Below, in pieces: positions 48,166 through 59,507 of a DNA stretch of 64,000 bases. The DNA comes from Parasponia andersonii (Eukaryota; Streptophyta; Magnoliopsida; Rosales; Cannabaceae): assembly GCA_002914805.1 (NCBI GenBank), contig JXTB01000005.1, positions 1,752,940-1,816,939 of the forward strand, in the 5' to 3' direction. How positions within the stretch are numbered: position 1 is the stretch's first letter; the number at the start of each line of letters is the position of its first letter. The notes beneath the pieces are model-generated. The model searched no databases. It was not told the origin of the DNA and saw nothing but the letters and a program-made list of their open reading frames with translations. A program made the translations under genes and the position numbers.

Positions 48166-49819
48166 GAGCATCCTATCCTCCTGTTGAGTGACGACGAATA
48201 AAGTTAAAACTGTAGTAAGACGAGTGGCTTGCCTATCAGTTCAAACTCTTACTTTTAATTATAGTGTAAATAGAGTGTTTCGTGATTACGAAAACTTGTG
48301 GCATATTTAGCATAGGATTCAAATTCTATTTTATAAATTCAGAAATAATTTTTATATAGAAAGTTGATAGAATAGATTATTTTATACTATCAATTTTCTA
48401 TGAAAGTTATTTTCGGATTTTATAACAAATACGTCCCTAATTTTTGGTGTTTTTTTAAAATACCTAAGTAATTTCTTTTACATAGATATTGCAGAAATGT
48501 CAGCTATCTGTGAAGGCCTTCAATCTTCTTTAGATAATTGATTTCGAGTTGTCCAAGTTTAGTTTATATGATATTGCGGTTAAAGTGGCATGGGGTTTCT
48601 AGTCTTTGGGAATTCTTTGAATAATGTTGATTAGATCTCTTATTATTAGTACAAGTTTAACTTTTTTTAATCCTGTTAGTGATAGCTCTTGCATGTTTAT
48701 TCCTTGTTTGGTAACACTTCTATTTTTTTTTTCTAAACTACAAAAATGAAAGTACTTTATTTTATTTTATTTTTTTCATTTCAAAAACAAAAATGTATTT
48801 GGCAACAATGTTGTACTTTTTGTTTTCTAAAATAAAAAAATAAATACACATTTGGTAACTAGTACTTTATACTTTTGAAAGTGAAAATCAAAAGGGAAAG
48901 TAATAAAGGAAAAAGGAAGGAGAAAATAGGGGGGAGATAGAGAAAATGGTGTTTATCTAAATATATTTGATAAGTGATTTTTTCAAAATAAACTTTTAAA
49001 AGTGATATTTTTCTAAACATTTTTGGAAATATTGAAAAACTATTTACCGAATTTTACAATTATATTTTGAAAAATAGGACTTTTATAATTTTATTTTTTA
49101 AAAATATTTTCAGAAACACCACTTTACATGAGGCCATAGGGATAATAACAAGAAAAATAGTGATGAGTGAGAAAATATTATGAGAAATAGTGACGTGAGT
49201 CTAAATTTGTTTGAATTTTGATACTAATATTTTTATAAGATTGTTTAAAAAAATTTTGAAAGTAAGAAATTTTTGTATTCAAAATTTTAAAAATTTTGTT
49301 GTCAAAATAAAAAAGCAAAAATACAAAACTAATTTTACTAAACATACTTTTAAAAAATATTTCCACTTTTTTAATTAAGAAAACAGAAAATTATTTAAAT
49401 AAATGGCTACCAAATACGCCCAAAATTTTGAAGTTTTGCAAAAGTAAAGAAGTTATCAATTTCGTGTAGAATGTTAGTATATTATAAACGTAAAAAAGAG
49501 ATAAGTACTCGAGATTTATCAGTTTGTTTCTCTCCGTTTTTTTGTTTATGAATAAATTCTCTCCTCATTTTACTCTTACACATTTACAAATAAAATTGTC
49601 TGAAATCATCATCACCATGTCTCATTTGTATGTGTACTACGTACATCTAGAAATTTTTTTATTAATTCTCAAAAATCGGAAGAAAGACGCTGAGAAAGGG
49701 AAAAATAATCTGATCATGAACAGAAACTTTTTGCTCATAATTACGTTTCGTTTCATTTCAATGCAATTAAGCAAATGGTTCCATTCTCATTTTCCCCCCA
49801 CTCATTGGTCCGGCTACTT
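48166..49819. other. Intergenic, downstream of AKR copy 3
   Basis: AT-rich; long T and A runs around 48.7-49.4 kb. The 99-aa frame at 49524-49823 has no recognisable motif and overlaps the 3' UTR of AKR copy 3. No gene supportable. Confidence 0.45.
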
Positions 49820-52800
49820 TTAAATTTCTCCATCCCAAAGCTCTTGAATAGATGACTTGTAAGGGCCTTCTTCTGCTACAAAATCTTGTCCAACAAACCT
49901 TTTTTGTTGTGGAATTTGCTCTATTTTTTGCAACTCATCTAGGCTGAGGCTCCAATCAAAAATGCCAAGATTTTCTTTCATCCTTTCCTTGTTGAAACTC
50001 TTCACAATGAAACTAATCCCTTGTTCATACGCCCACCTCAAACAAACCTACATTTGCAGAGTGAAACTAATGAAACTAAAATAAGGAGTTCAAAGAGAAT
50101 TGTACATGTCATGTCTCAACATTATTTATTGTAAAAATAAGTTAAAGCTATTTTAAATAAAATTTCGTTCCGCGGTAAGAATTCATTAAGTTGTATTTTT
50201 ATTCGGTACATTTGCACTCTTTATTCATAATAATTTGTGATATAATTTCCCAGCATGGAATTAGCTGCAAAGTATTAAGACGGTGTATATACTACCATGT
50301 CCTTCTGGCGAAAATAGGGAGAAGAAATTTTCAAAAAAGACGTTCTTTATCGATTCCAGTCTCTACCAAATTTTGGTGTTTCAATTTATGCCCAGGCAAT
50401 AATAAATTAATATAATATCATATTAGAAACTTAAATAAAAATTATAAAGTTAAAACATAGATTAGGTAATTTCAGATTTTATAAAATGAGCCACGTAAAT
50501 TAGGACACTGAAATAGAATAGAAGGCTTTAAGTTCTTCCTAACGCAACATTTTCAACCAAACTGGTATATTGTTTAAGGGATCAATATGCTGTATTCAAC
50601 CAAATTATAAACTATTACATTTATACGAATTTGAAACAAACTGCATATGGAAAATTTGGATTGCAAATTTAACAATTATTCTTTTAAGAACAAACGTTTC
50701 CACCGATTCTCATATTAATTTAGAGTACCAATTCACAACAAAATTTAAAATCCAATTATCATATCAATAATTTTAGAGATTTAGATGTACATGAGCTTTA
50801 AAAACAATGAATAGTATGTTTTTGCTAATTTATCTACCTTAATTATATTCATGAAAATGATAGGCAAAGAATAGGAAGCAGTCTATTTGGATTCTACATA
50901 ATTAAATGATCTAGTAACTTTGTTACTATATTATTTCAATTCTAGAAAAAATGGAACTAAGCAAGCGTATATACCTGTGCAATAGTTTTTCCTTTAGCCT
51001 CAGCAATTTCTTGAAGTATCTCACATTCCATGACCTTGTTTGTTCCCGTCGGTGCTCCACCCCCTAAAGGAGAATATGCTGTGATGACTATGCCCTTTTC
51101 CTTACAAAACTCTTTTAGTTTTCTCTGCTGCCAGACTGGGTTCATCTCCACCTTCGAACAAAAAAAAAAATAATAATTCTCCAACACGTAATACATATTC
51201 TATTTTGTAAAATTTTGCCTAATAAACGAAGGATTCGCTTGGTAATTACAACCGTTTTTTTTTTTTTTTTAAAAAAAAAAGTCAATTTATTGAGCATTAC
51301 TAAGAATGATACTTATCATGTTTAAAATGGATTTTTTTTTTGGCAAAAAAGATAAAACATAAGCAATGTTTAAGGTCTATACATGTATATAGAGAAAATT
51401 GGTAAATAGGACACTATGAGAGTGTTGGCACTACACATATAATTAATAGGGGCATGCTATTCATGACGATACATGTACCATTTAACATCTAATTTTCATA
51501 TTTATAAAGTGAGACGATATGAAAGATAGTATACTTGGTTGACAGCCGGAGGAATTTTGGCAGTGGCGAGCAAGATTTGGATCTTTTTGCAAGAGAAATT
51601 GCTGACTCCAATGGCTCTAGTGAGGCCTAGTCTTTGACACTCTTCCATGCTCTCCCAAACAGACTTAAAGTCCATGGGAAGTATATCCTCTTTACTAAAA
51701 GGGAATGCTTTACCAGGCGTCACCGCCACTGGCCAGTGAATTAGATACAAGTCGATGTAATCCACCATGAGGTTTCTACGTACAGTCATATCAAATTAGT
51801 TAACCCATATCAAGAAAACATATCAAAAATTTTAAACAAGGGAAAATTATGCAGTAGGACGCTGCGGAAACTAACAGAATTTTCGGATTAAATTAGATTT
51901 GCATACTGATTAATTCGAAATTAGTTCTTATACATCCGAACCCACATAAGTTAGATTTGCACGTTCCTAGCTACGAGTATCAGAATGTTTTTTTTTTTTT
52001 AATTTTTTTAAAGTGGAACGAGTATCAAAATTAATATTTCGCACTTAACTAGTAATGTACCTATTAGACGGACAACGCTGCAAATCAGGGGTTTTTCAAT
52101 TATTATCTCTATCTCCAGAAGGCACTCCTGTGCCATGTTTATCCCATTAATCATTCTTTCTTTTAATTGCGAAAATAATTCAGGTATTAACTAAAGAATA
52201 ACGAGAAAAATTATGGTTATTTATTATATATTAATAATAATAAAATATTAAAAAAATTAAAATAAAAATACTAAATCTTTTTCTTAATTAATAAAATATT
52301 AAACACAACAATATACTAATAATTTTTCAAACTCTAAAATTTAAATATATAAGTACGTATAACTTTCTAAATTCATTATTTTACCAACGATATAAGAAAC
52401 GATATAAGAATATAAATAATGTAAAATTAAATATATATATATATATATATTAGGACGGATACGGTTCAAATTATGCTAATATCGTCTCTGCATCATACCC
52501 ACATATTAACAGTGTAATTATTCCCGTCCCAATGATTTTCTATGTTTGAGCAGTTTTTTTTTTTCTCTGTTTGGATCGGATATCTATGGATACCGTGACT
52601 GTAGGTTATATTGTCGTCTCTATGTACGTACGAAAATATAATGAAAGTTATTAAATTTGATAAAAAAATTAAATATCTTAATGCACACATGCATTAAAAA
52701 AAATATTCTACACATTTTAACAAATTATCTGTACAAAAAGAATAATAATAACTTGACATATGTGGTAACATATAAGTAGTTAGTATTTGTTCAATATTTT

Positions 52801-53739
52801 TTTTCTAGTCTACTCGTTAGCTGCCATTTACATTGCTATATTATTCAAATTATTTTGTCAATGATAACTTATTTTAATATTTTTTAAAAAGAAATCTAAA
52901 AAATAATTAGTATTCGTTCAATATTTTGTTTTTCTAGTCTACCCAATAATTGTCACTTACACTGCCATATTATTCAAATTATTTTATCACTGTAACTTAT
53001 TTTAACATTCATAAAAGAAAAAAATCTAAAAATGGTTAGTATTTGTTATTTTTTTTCTAGTCTACTCGTTAATTGTACTTACACTGTCGTATTATTTAAA
53101 TTATTTTGTAAGATAACTTATTTTAACATTTCCTAAAAGAGAAAACCTAAAAAAGAAAGGAAAAAAATATTCATAAAATTTTGTTTTGAAACTTTCATCT
53201 TTTTCAATATATTTGTGTAGAAATTGTAAAAACAAAAAGTTAAATATAACTCTAACCATTTCTAATTAATTTACCCGAACAAAATTGCTTTACTTCTTTC
53301 CAATCAAGCAGAGGGAAAAAAAAAAAAAAAAAAGAAAAAAAGAAAAAAAAAGGAACATATCTTGCATACCAATCAATTAAAAAAAAAAAGAAAAAGAAAT
53401 TTCATACTTGAGGGTGTTTTGTATGGCGGGCAGGACACGGTGGTGGTGTGCATCACCGCACCAGAGCTTAGAGGTTATGAAAAGTTGGGATCTGGATTGG
53501 GTGAGACCAAGGGAGAGAGCTTCGGAGATGGCTTGGCCCAGAATTGGCTCCGAACGGTAGAGAGAGGCCGTATCGAAATGTCTGTACCCCAGTTTGATTG
53601 CTTCCAGAATGGCTCCCTTTGTAGCTTCCGAGCCTGGGAACGGTAGCGCCGCCGTTCCGAACCCCAAAACTGGTATCCTTTGCTCTGATCCTACTGAGGC
53701 CAGATCCAAACCCAGATCTGGAATATTATTGCTTTCCAT
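49820..53739 (-). CDS. Aldo-keto reductase, AKR4-like (copy 3), with apparent exon-4 frameshift
   Basis: Paralogue of copies 1 and 2, probably an NAD(P)H-dependent carbonyl reductase; substrate unknown. Exons on the - strand: 53408-53739, 51535-51775, 50975-51151 and 49820-50048. The first three join in frame. Tetrad: D56 and Y61 ([14 protein letters not shown]), K91 (FITSKLWC), H124 (DLYLIHWP). The N-terminus is 6 residues longer than in the others. Exon 4 carries [19 protein letters not shown] and ends IQELWDGEI. Using the only good acceptor (AG at 50049-50050), exon 4 is one base out of frame: the + strand has CTCAAAAC where paralogues predict CTCAAAC. As written, translation stops 8 codons into exon 4 and loses about 70 C-terminal residues including the cofactor-phosphate site. 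With one A fewer the product would be 325 residues. Pseudogene or homopolymer error. Confidence 0.85.
52778..53150. repeat. About 130-bp direct repeats, three units, in intron 1 of AKR copy 3
   Basis: Units start near 52778, 52908 and 53035, each with GTTAGTATTTGTT, TTTTCTAGTCTAC, TTATTCAAATTATTTT and ATAACTTATTTTAAC. Diverged from one another. Confidence 0.8.
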
Positions 53740-55045
53740 ATTTCTTTTTTAAGTTACACTGTCTTAATTAGTTCAGCTACTTAACCATAAGTAACCGATC
53801 ATTTTAGCTCATCCATTACAGCAACCGATCCGATCATTGATCGGTTGTCCATTTTCTCAACCGAACTGGTCTGGGCTTCAGTTCTGGGCCTCACATCTGT
53901 GCCGTTTTTATAATCTTTGGGCTTCAATAAATTTCCATTTCTGAACTATTTCCCGTTTTTGAGAATTTTACGCTTAGTATCTGTATTTAAAACTTATTTT
54001 CATACATACTATTTTTTAATTTTTCTTTCAAAAATACCCGTTTTTATGGTCCAAATTTCATACACAAAATATGAGTAAATTTTATCTATAAGATACATAT
54101 TTCATGTGTAAAATATAGAAATTATACATTTTCAATGTTTCATGTGTAAATATAAACGGTATACATTTATATATAAATGTTTACCACAGTTCATACTTTT
54201 CATTATAAATTTGACCTATAGTATATATTTTAAAATGTGTGTCAAGCTTTAGTGTAATTATTACTCATGAAATGTATACCACGGTATACGTTTAATGTGT
54301 AAAATATAGACCGCGGTATACGTTTAATGCATAAAATGTATACCCTATATACATTTTATTTATAAAACGATAGTAGTCTATATTTCTCCAAAGAGTATTT
54401 ATGAAATAAAAATAAAAAATAAATATTTAAGAAAATATAGTTTTGAAAATGGGTATTTATAAATTTTTCCCAACTATTTTTAGCCAGAACTTGTTAAAAA
54501 AAGGGTTTATGACACTTTTATCCATCTTTTTATAAAATAATACCAAAAATATGACTTTGATAACATAATTAATTTCCGTTCAACCTAAAATTGACATTTT
54601 TCTAGATATTTACAGTTTGAAATGTGCGGTGGCACATTGGTAAATAAATCATCGTTCTTTTCAAATAGGTTTATATTAAAAAATCACATATTAGTAAACA
54701 TCAAATAAAGTTGGTCCAACCACTAGCGCCCCTGTTACCTTGAGATTCTTGTGAATGGTTTGTGTCCCACCATTCTCAAAATTTTGTATTATTTGAACCC
54801 TTTTTATTTTCTTGATTTTTTTTTATTTATTTATTTCTTCTATTTCTTTTTTCATTTTCTTTAGTGTTTCTTAATTGGTTTTTTCTTTTTCACTTTATAA
54901 GAGCCATCCATTTTTGGTGAACCCCACATATTATTTATTTGAATTTTTTTGTCATTTTTTTAAATTTTTTTCATTAGTTTTTTTTATTTATTTTTTCCTT
55001 TTTAATGTTATTTCTGTCATTAGTTTCTTCTAGTTTTGTCCCAAA
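53740..55045. other. Upstream region of AKR copy 3 and intergenic DNA
   Basis: Three AACCGATC words within 120 bp of one another (53795-53845) lie upstream of the AKR start. 54120-54360 has short direct and inverted repeats of GGTATACGTTTAATG and ATGTATACC. No TATA box is obvious and no gene is supportable. Confidence 0.4.
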
Positions 55046-55640
55046 TCACAAAAAAAACCACAAAAGGTTTCTAAGAAACTAGTTTGATTTCTTTCTATCA
55101 TGATGCTATGTATGGAAGTAAATCATAGGAAATCAATTTGTTTTCTTTTTAGTAGAATGCCTTATATTTAAGTAAATCCCAAGAAACTACAATAGTTTCA
55201 TAAAAATCAAATTGTTTTTTTTTTTTTTAGGAAAATCTCCATTATGTAAGTAAATTATAGGAAACCACAAAAAGTTTTTAGAAATTAGTTTGGTTTCTTT
55301 TTAGCAGAATGTCCGATATATAAATAATTCATAGGAAATCACAAAAGTTTCTTAGAAACTAGTTTGGTTTCCTTTTAGAAGAATGAATCATAGGAAACCA
55401 CAAAAAGTTTCCTAGAAACCAATTTGATTTTTTTTTTTTAGCAGAATGCCACGTACGTAAGTAAATCACAGGAAACCACAACGGTTTTCTGGATACTAAT
55501 TTAGTTTCTTTTTAGAGGAATGCCTAAGTAAATCACAAGAAACCACAATGATTTTTTGGAAACCAATTTAGTTTCTTTTTAGCAGAATATCCTGTACATA
55601 AGTAAATTACAGGAAATCACAAAGATTTTCTTAAATTAAA
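55046..55640. repeat. Degenerate tandem array, about 80-bp period, seven to eight units
   Basis: Each unit runs AGGAAACCACAAA..GTTTCTTAGAAAC..TTTGGTTTCTTTTTAGCAGAATG..GTAAATCA. Copies differ by substitutions and small indels, unlike the regular 80-bp array at 43.5 kb; the two are unrelated in sequence. Confidence 0.88.
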
Positions 55641-57332
55641 ACAATTTGATAAAGCTTATGTTTTTTTATATTAAACACGAATCACTTCACAGACTAAAAA
55701 AATCAAATTTAGAAAAATCGTTAAACTAATAACAATGCATATAGTACCATCTTTGTTATAATTAATGAAATTAAAATATCCCATAATATTCCTTATCTAA
55801 CAAGCAAAACATCATGACTTGTAATACATAAGTTATAAATCAGTATCTAAAAGTTTAATCTATAAACTAGAAAATAAAGTAAAAAAACATTAAAAATTAG
55901 GATAGCCCCAAAACTATTTATGATTTAAATATTGAAAAAGCTCAAATCTGCCAAAAATAAACACTAATTTATCAACATCCAAGCATGAAGATTCTCCTAA
56001 AAATCAAATCAACAGCATCATAGATGGTGTCAAGTTTGATGTGACGATTCCTTCTCCTCCAGGGTCAACCTCAACATTAGCGTTTAATGAGTGCGCATCT
56101 TAACAGATGTTCAAATTTTCAACGGACTCAACGTAAACGATCTAGACAAAGAAAGGCTGTGGAGGAATGGATGAAGAAAATTTGAAGTTAAATATTCTAT
56201 AATAAAAGTCATGTTAAGAGAAGAGCTTTAAAGAGAGAGAGGGACATATCTAGGAAGCGTGAAGAAGAATGGGAAAGTGTGGTATTCTTACCAAAGATAC
56301 TATATAAAAATAAGTGATAAGAGAAGGATCGTATTTCTATCTTTAATTTTGAAACAGTCGTATTAGATGTCATTTTCCCTTAAAACAATTTGAAAAGGCC
56401 TGTATAAACAACTACTATTAAAATTACAATCCACAAAACTTGGTAATAAAATTTTTAAAAACATAATTGAACACATAGATAAACTGACTACAATCCCCAT
56501 GGCTTAAGTCTTTTTTTTTTTTTTTTAAATATTAACATACAGACCAAAAAACTGATACGAACTACGCCAATAATGTGACGAAACCCATACCAAATCTAGA
56601 AACATAATCTCAAGATCTTTCAAATTTGATGGAAACTACGACCCGTTGCTTAGCAAAGTAAGAATCTTGGTATGGTGAAGACGCTACAAACGGGGATAGA
56701 TAATCCGCTTGATAAGTCAGTTTGAACGCCACAAAGAATTCCTTGATAAGTTCAGAAAAAAAGTTTCTTCAAGAACTCAAGAAGAAAATTCTCACGATTT
56801 TTATTAACTTCGAAAAATTCGATACATAATGTTGTAGGCGGCACATATATAGCCAAATTATTCTTGCTAGGGTTTTAATTGTAAAATTACTAATCTACCT
56901 TTAATGAAGGAAAAGACACACCTAAAATAACCTTAGAAATACTAAGAAATTTTAAAAAAAAAACATAAAAGCTAAAGATATTACAAAGAAAACACGTATA
57001 CATTAGCTTATAAACTTCCTTGCATGCGTATGATGGATTAGACATGCAAGCTGACCATGCAATGACTCAATGGAAGAGTATGGCTGATTGATTCTCTCTC
57101 GGATCGACTTGGATGAGTAAAACCAACCTTTGTTCACCCTCAGTAGTGAACACACTTTCTTCTTGTTGTAAAACTCTCTGGACTAAGTTATTCAACTCTT
57201 TTTTAAATCTTTTAGCTTGAGCTCTCGTCACCGGACCAACTGAAACTTGTATTGGACCACGATTCTTTACAACCTTGATGTCCTCGTAAAAAAAGAGACA
57301 TCAACTTAATTGTTTTCCACATAAGTAAACAA
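55641..57332. other. Intergenic AT-rich DNA
   Basis: No gene seen. Includes a T run at 56512-56526. Sequence near 57.05-57.28 kb is more even in composition but gives no recognisable protein. Confidence 0.4.
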
Positions 57333-57525
57333 ATAAGCTCTTTTTTTTTTTTAAGTGGGGTTTAAATAATGACCTACACTTAATATAAATTAAAAAAAAA
57401 ATACCTACTACTATCTAATCCTCACCTTCCTACTCCCAATGTGACTCGAATCTAGAACCATATCATAAATAGTAAATACTTTTATCACTTGTGTCAACCC
57501 ACTTTATCAACATATAAGATCCTCT
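57333..57525 (-). mobile_element. SINE copy 3
   Basis: 193 bp between two exact copies of TAAGTAAACAA (57322-57332 and 57526-57536), an 11-bp target-site duplication. On the - strand: box A-like GTTGACACAAGTGATAAAAG, box B-like GGTTCTAGATTCGAGTC, then TGTAGGTCATTATTTAAACC and a poly(A) tail with the T run at 57341-57352 on +. Same family as copies 1 and 2. Confidence 0.8.
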
Positions 57526-57939
57526 TAAGTAAACAAGAATACATTATTAAGAATTAGAGTTAAAATAAATCTATTTTAAATAAATGTATTTGGTATATTC
57601 AATAAACTATAAACCATGAGAGAAAAAAAAAAAAAACATAAATCATAACATATGTAAGCATAAGTTAATCAAACATAGATTATGTTTCATAAGTCTCAAT
57701 ATACCATATTAAAAAAAAAAAAGAAAAAAAAAAGAGATGAGCAGTGAGAAAGAGAGAGGTGATGACGAGACAAGTAAGAGAGCCAAGCAGGTTGAGTGAG
57801 AGGCTGAGCGTCGTAAGCTAGATAGTTGAGGGAGAGAGGCATATCTGGAGTTATTAGGACTCAGGGTGCAAAGAGAATCAAGAGCGAAAAAAAAAGTTGA
57901 GAGTAGTTAAGCAAATGAAAACTTGAGAGATTTCAGTAA

Positions 57940-58800
57940 AGAGACGATGATGGTGAAAATACTCAACTCAGTATTATTGAATAATAATAGACTATTTATA
58001 CTAAGCTTACAATAGAATAAGCTTAAGGAAGCTGCTTGAAACTAATTACAGAAACTAGTATCTAACGGCCTAATTAATCTTGTTAGCTATTTACAATTAG
58101 TTAGAAACTAATTACAATATGTTACTAAAGTCAACAAGGATCCAGCTCAGCTTTGACTAATACTCTCAATACTTCCCCTCAAGCTACAAGGGGACTTGTC
58201 CACATTAAACTTGCTTCTGAGATAGGTGAACTTGACCTCAGTAAGAAGTTTGGTGAGAATATCAGTAGCTTGTTCTTCTGTAGGAACATAGTAGACTTCC
58301 AGTTGTTTAGCAGCAATCTTCTATCTAATAAAATGAACATCCACTTCAATATGTTTAGTTCTGGAGTGAAAAACTGGATTTGAAGCCAACGCACCAGCTC
58401 CCATATTATCACACCAGAGTACAGGACTTCTGCTTAAAGATAATTGAACACCAAGTTTAGAAAATAAAGATTGCAGCCATAACCAATGGAGTCTTTGAGA
58501 TATCTGAGAACCCATTTATAGGCCTGCCATTTTGGTTCTTGAAGATATTGACTAAGTTTATTGACAGCAAGAGCAATATATGGCCTAGACAGAGTGAAAT
58601 ATTGTAGAGATCCTATAGTACTTCGATAAACTGCAGGTTGATCAAAAATTGTTCCAGCATCCTTAGACATTTTTTTTCTACTGCACATAGGAGTAAGACA
58701 GCTCTTTGCTTCGAGCATGTTAGACTTCTTAACTAAATCAATAGTGTACTTGTCTTGAGTTAAGAACAGATCAGTGCCTCGTCTAAAAACCTAAGAACCA
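57940..58800 (-). pseudogene. Ty1/copia 3' fragment: RT C-terminus, RNase H, polypurine tract, LTR start
   Basis: On the - strand: TIDLVKKSNMLEAKSCLTPM and AVYRSTIGSLQYFTLSRPYI (58.53-58.75 kb), [20 protein letters not shown], then RNase H pieces [20 protein letters not shown] and [13 protein letters not shown] (58.32-58.44 kb), with frame breaks between. GAGGGGAAG (58172-58182 reversed) is the polypurine tract; the LTR begins near TGAGAGTATTAG and runs toward 57.94 kb. The 5' part of the element is absent, so it is a truncated copy. Confidence 0.85.
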
Positions 58801-59507
58801 AGAAAGTAGTTGACAGATCCTAAGGTTTTGGATTTTGATGAGTACATGGCAGTTAGCAAATTGATCGTTTTGTTCTTGTGTATTTTGTGTGGGTATTATA
58901 GTTTGATGATTTTTTTTTTTTTGGTTAATAAGATGTGAATAACTCTCTAAGTTAAGCTTGTTGAGCTCGTATCTCATTATTTACTTGACTTGGTACAATA
59001 GATAGCTTCATATTTTGACTAAAGAAAATCTAAATGTAATCAAAGAAATTCTTTAGCTAACTTTAACCACTCAACTCAATCCATAAAAGTTTACATCTTT
59101 TATCTACTATTATGAAGCTACTACAATATTAAACTACAACATTCTCATTAATTTTCCTTGATAATCATATGCATGCCTCCTAAAATCTGCCTATGGAATG
59201 CTTCTTATTTTTTCCTTCTTCAAAAGTATGGATTGTTAATGAGTGAATTATTTTTCTTATTCAGGTAGAGTAGATTGGGCTTGGAGGACAAGTTGAAGCT
59301 CAGAAAATATTCAAAGTGATGTAGTGAACTTATATAATAGACTTTTTATGTTGATTAATTTTGAATATGTATAACTATGTTATTTATATATTCCTATTTA
59401 TTGTCTTCTTTTATACAATTTAGTCTGGTTCAATATATTTGCAAGTGTCTAATTTTATTAATAGACAAACCTATATCTCACAACTTTTTATTTTTGTTTA
59501 TGTGCAG
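58801..59507. other. Intergenic / likely 5' sequence of the CACTA transposase gene
   Basis: AT-rich with no strong coding signal. An exon-like piece ends near GGAGGACAAGTTGAAGCTCAG (59284-59304). Confidence 0.35.

Noticed and set aside
4258..53739. Plant biosynthetic gene cluster
   Set aside because: Only one enzyme family (AKR) is present; no second pathway enzyme was recognised in 64 kb.
58153..58383. 76-aa frame on the + strand
   Set aside because: Antisense shadow of the copia RNase H fragment.
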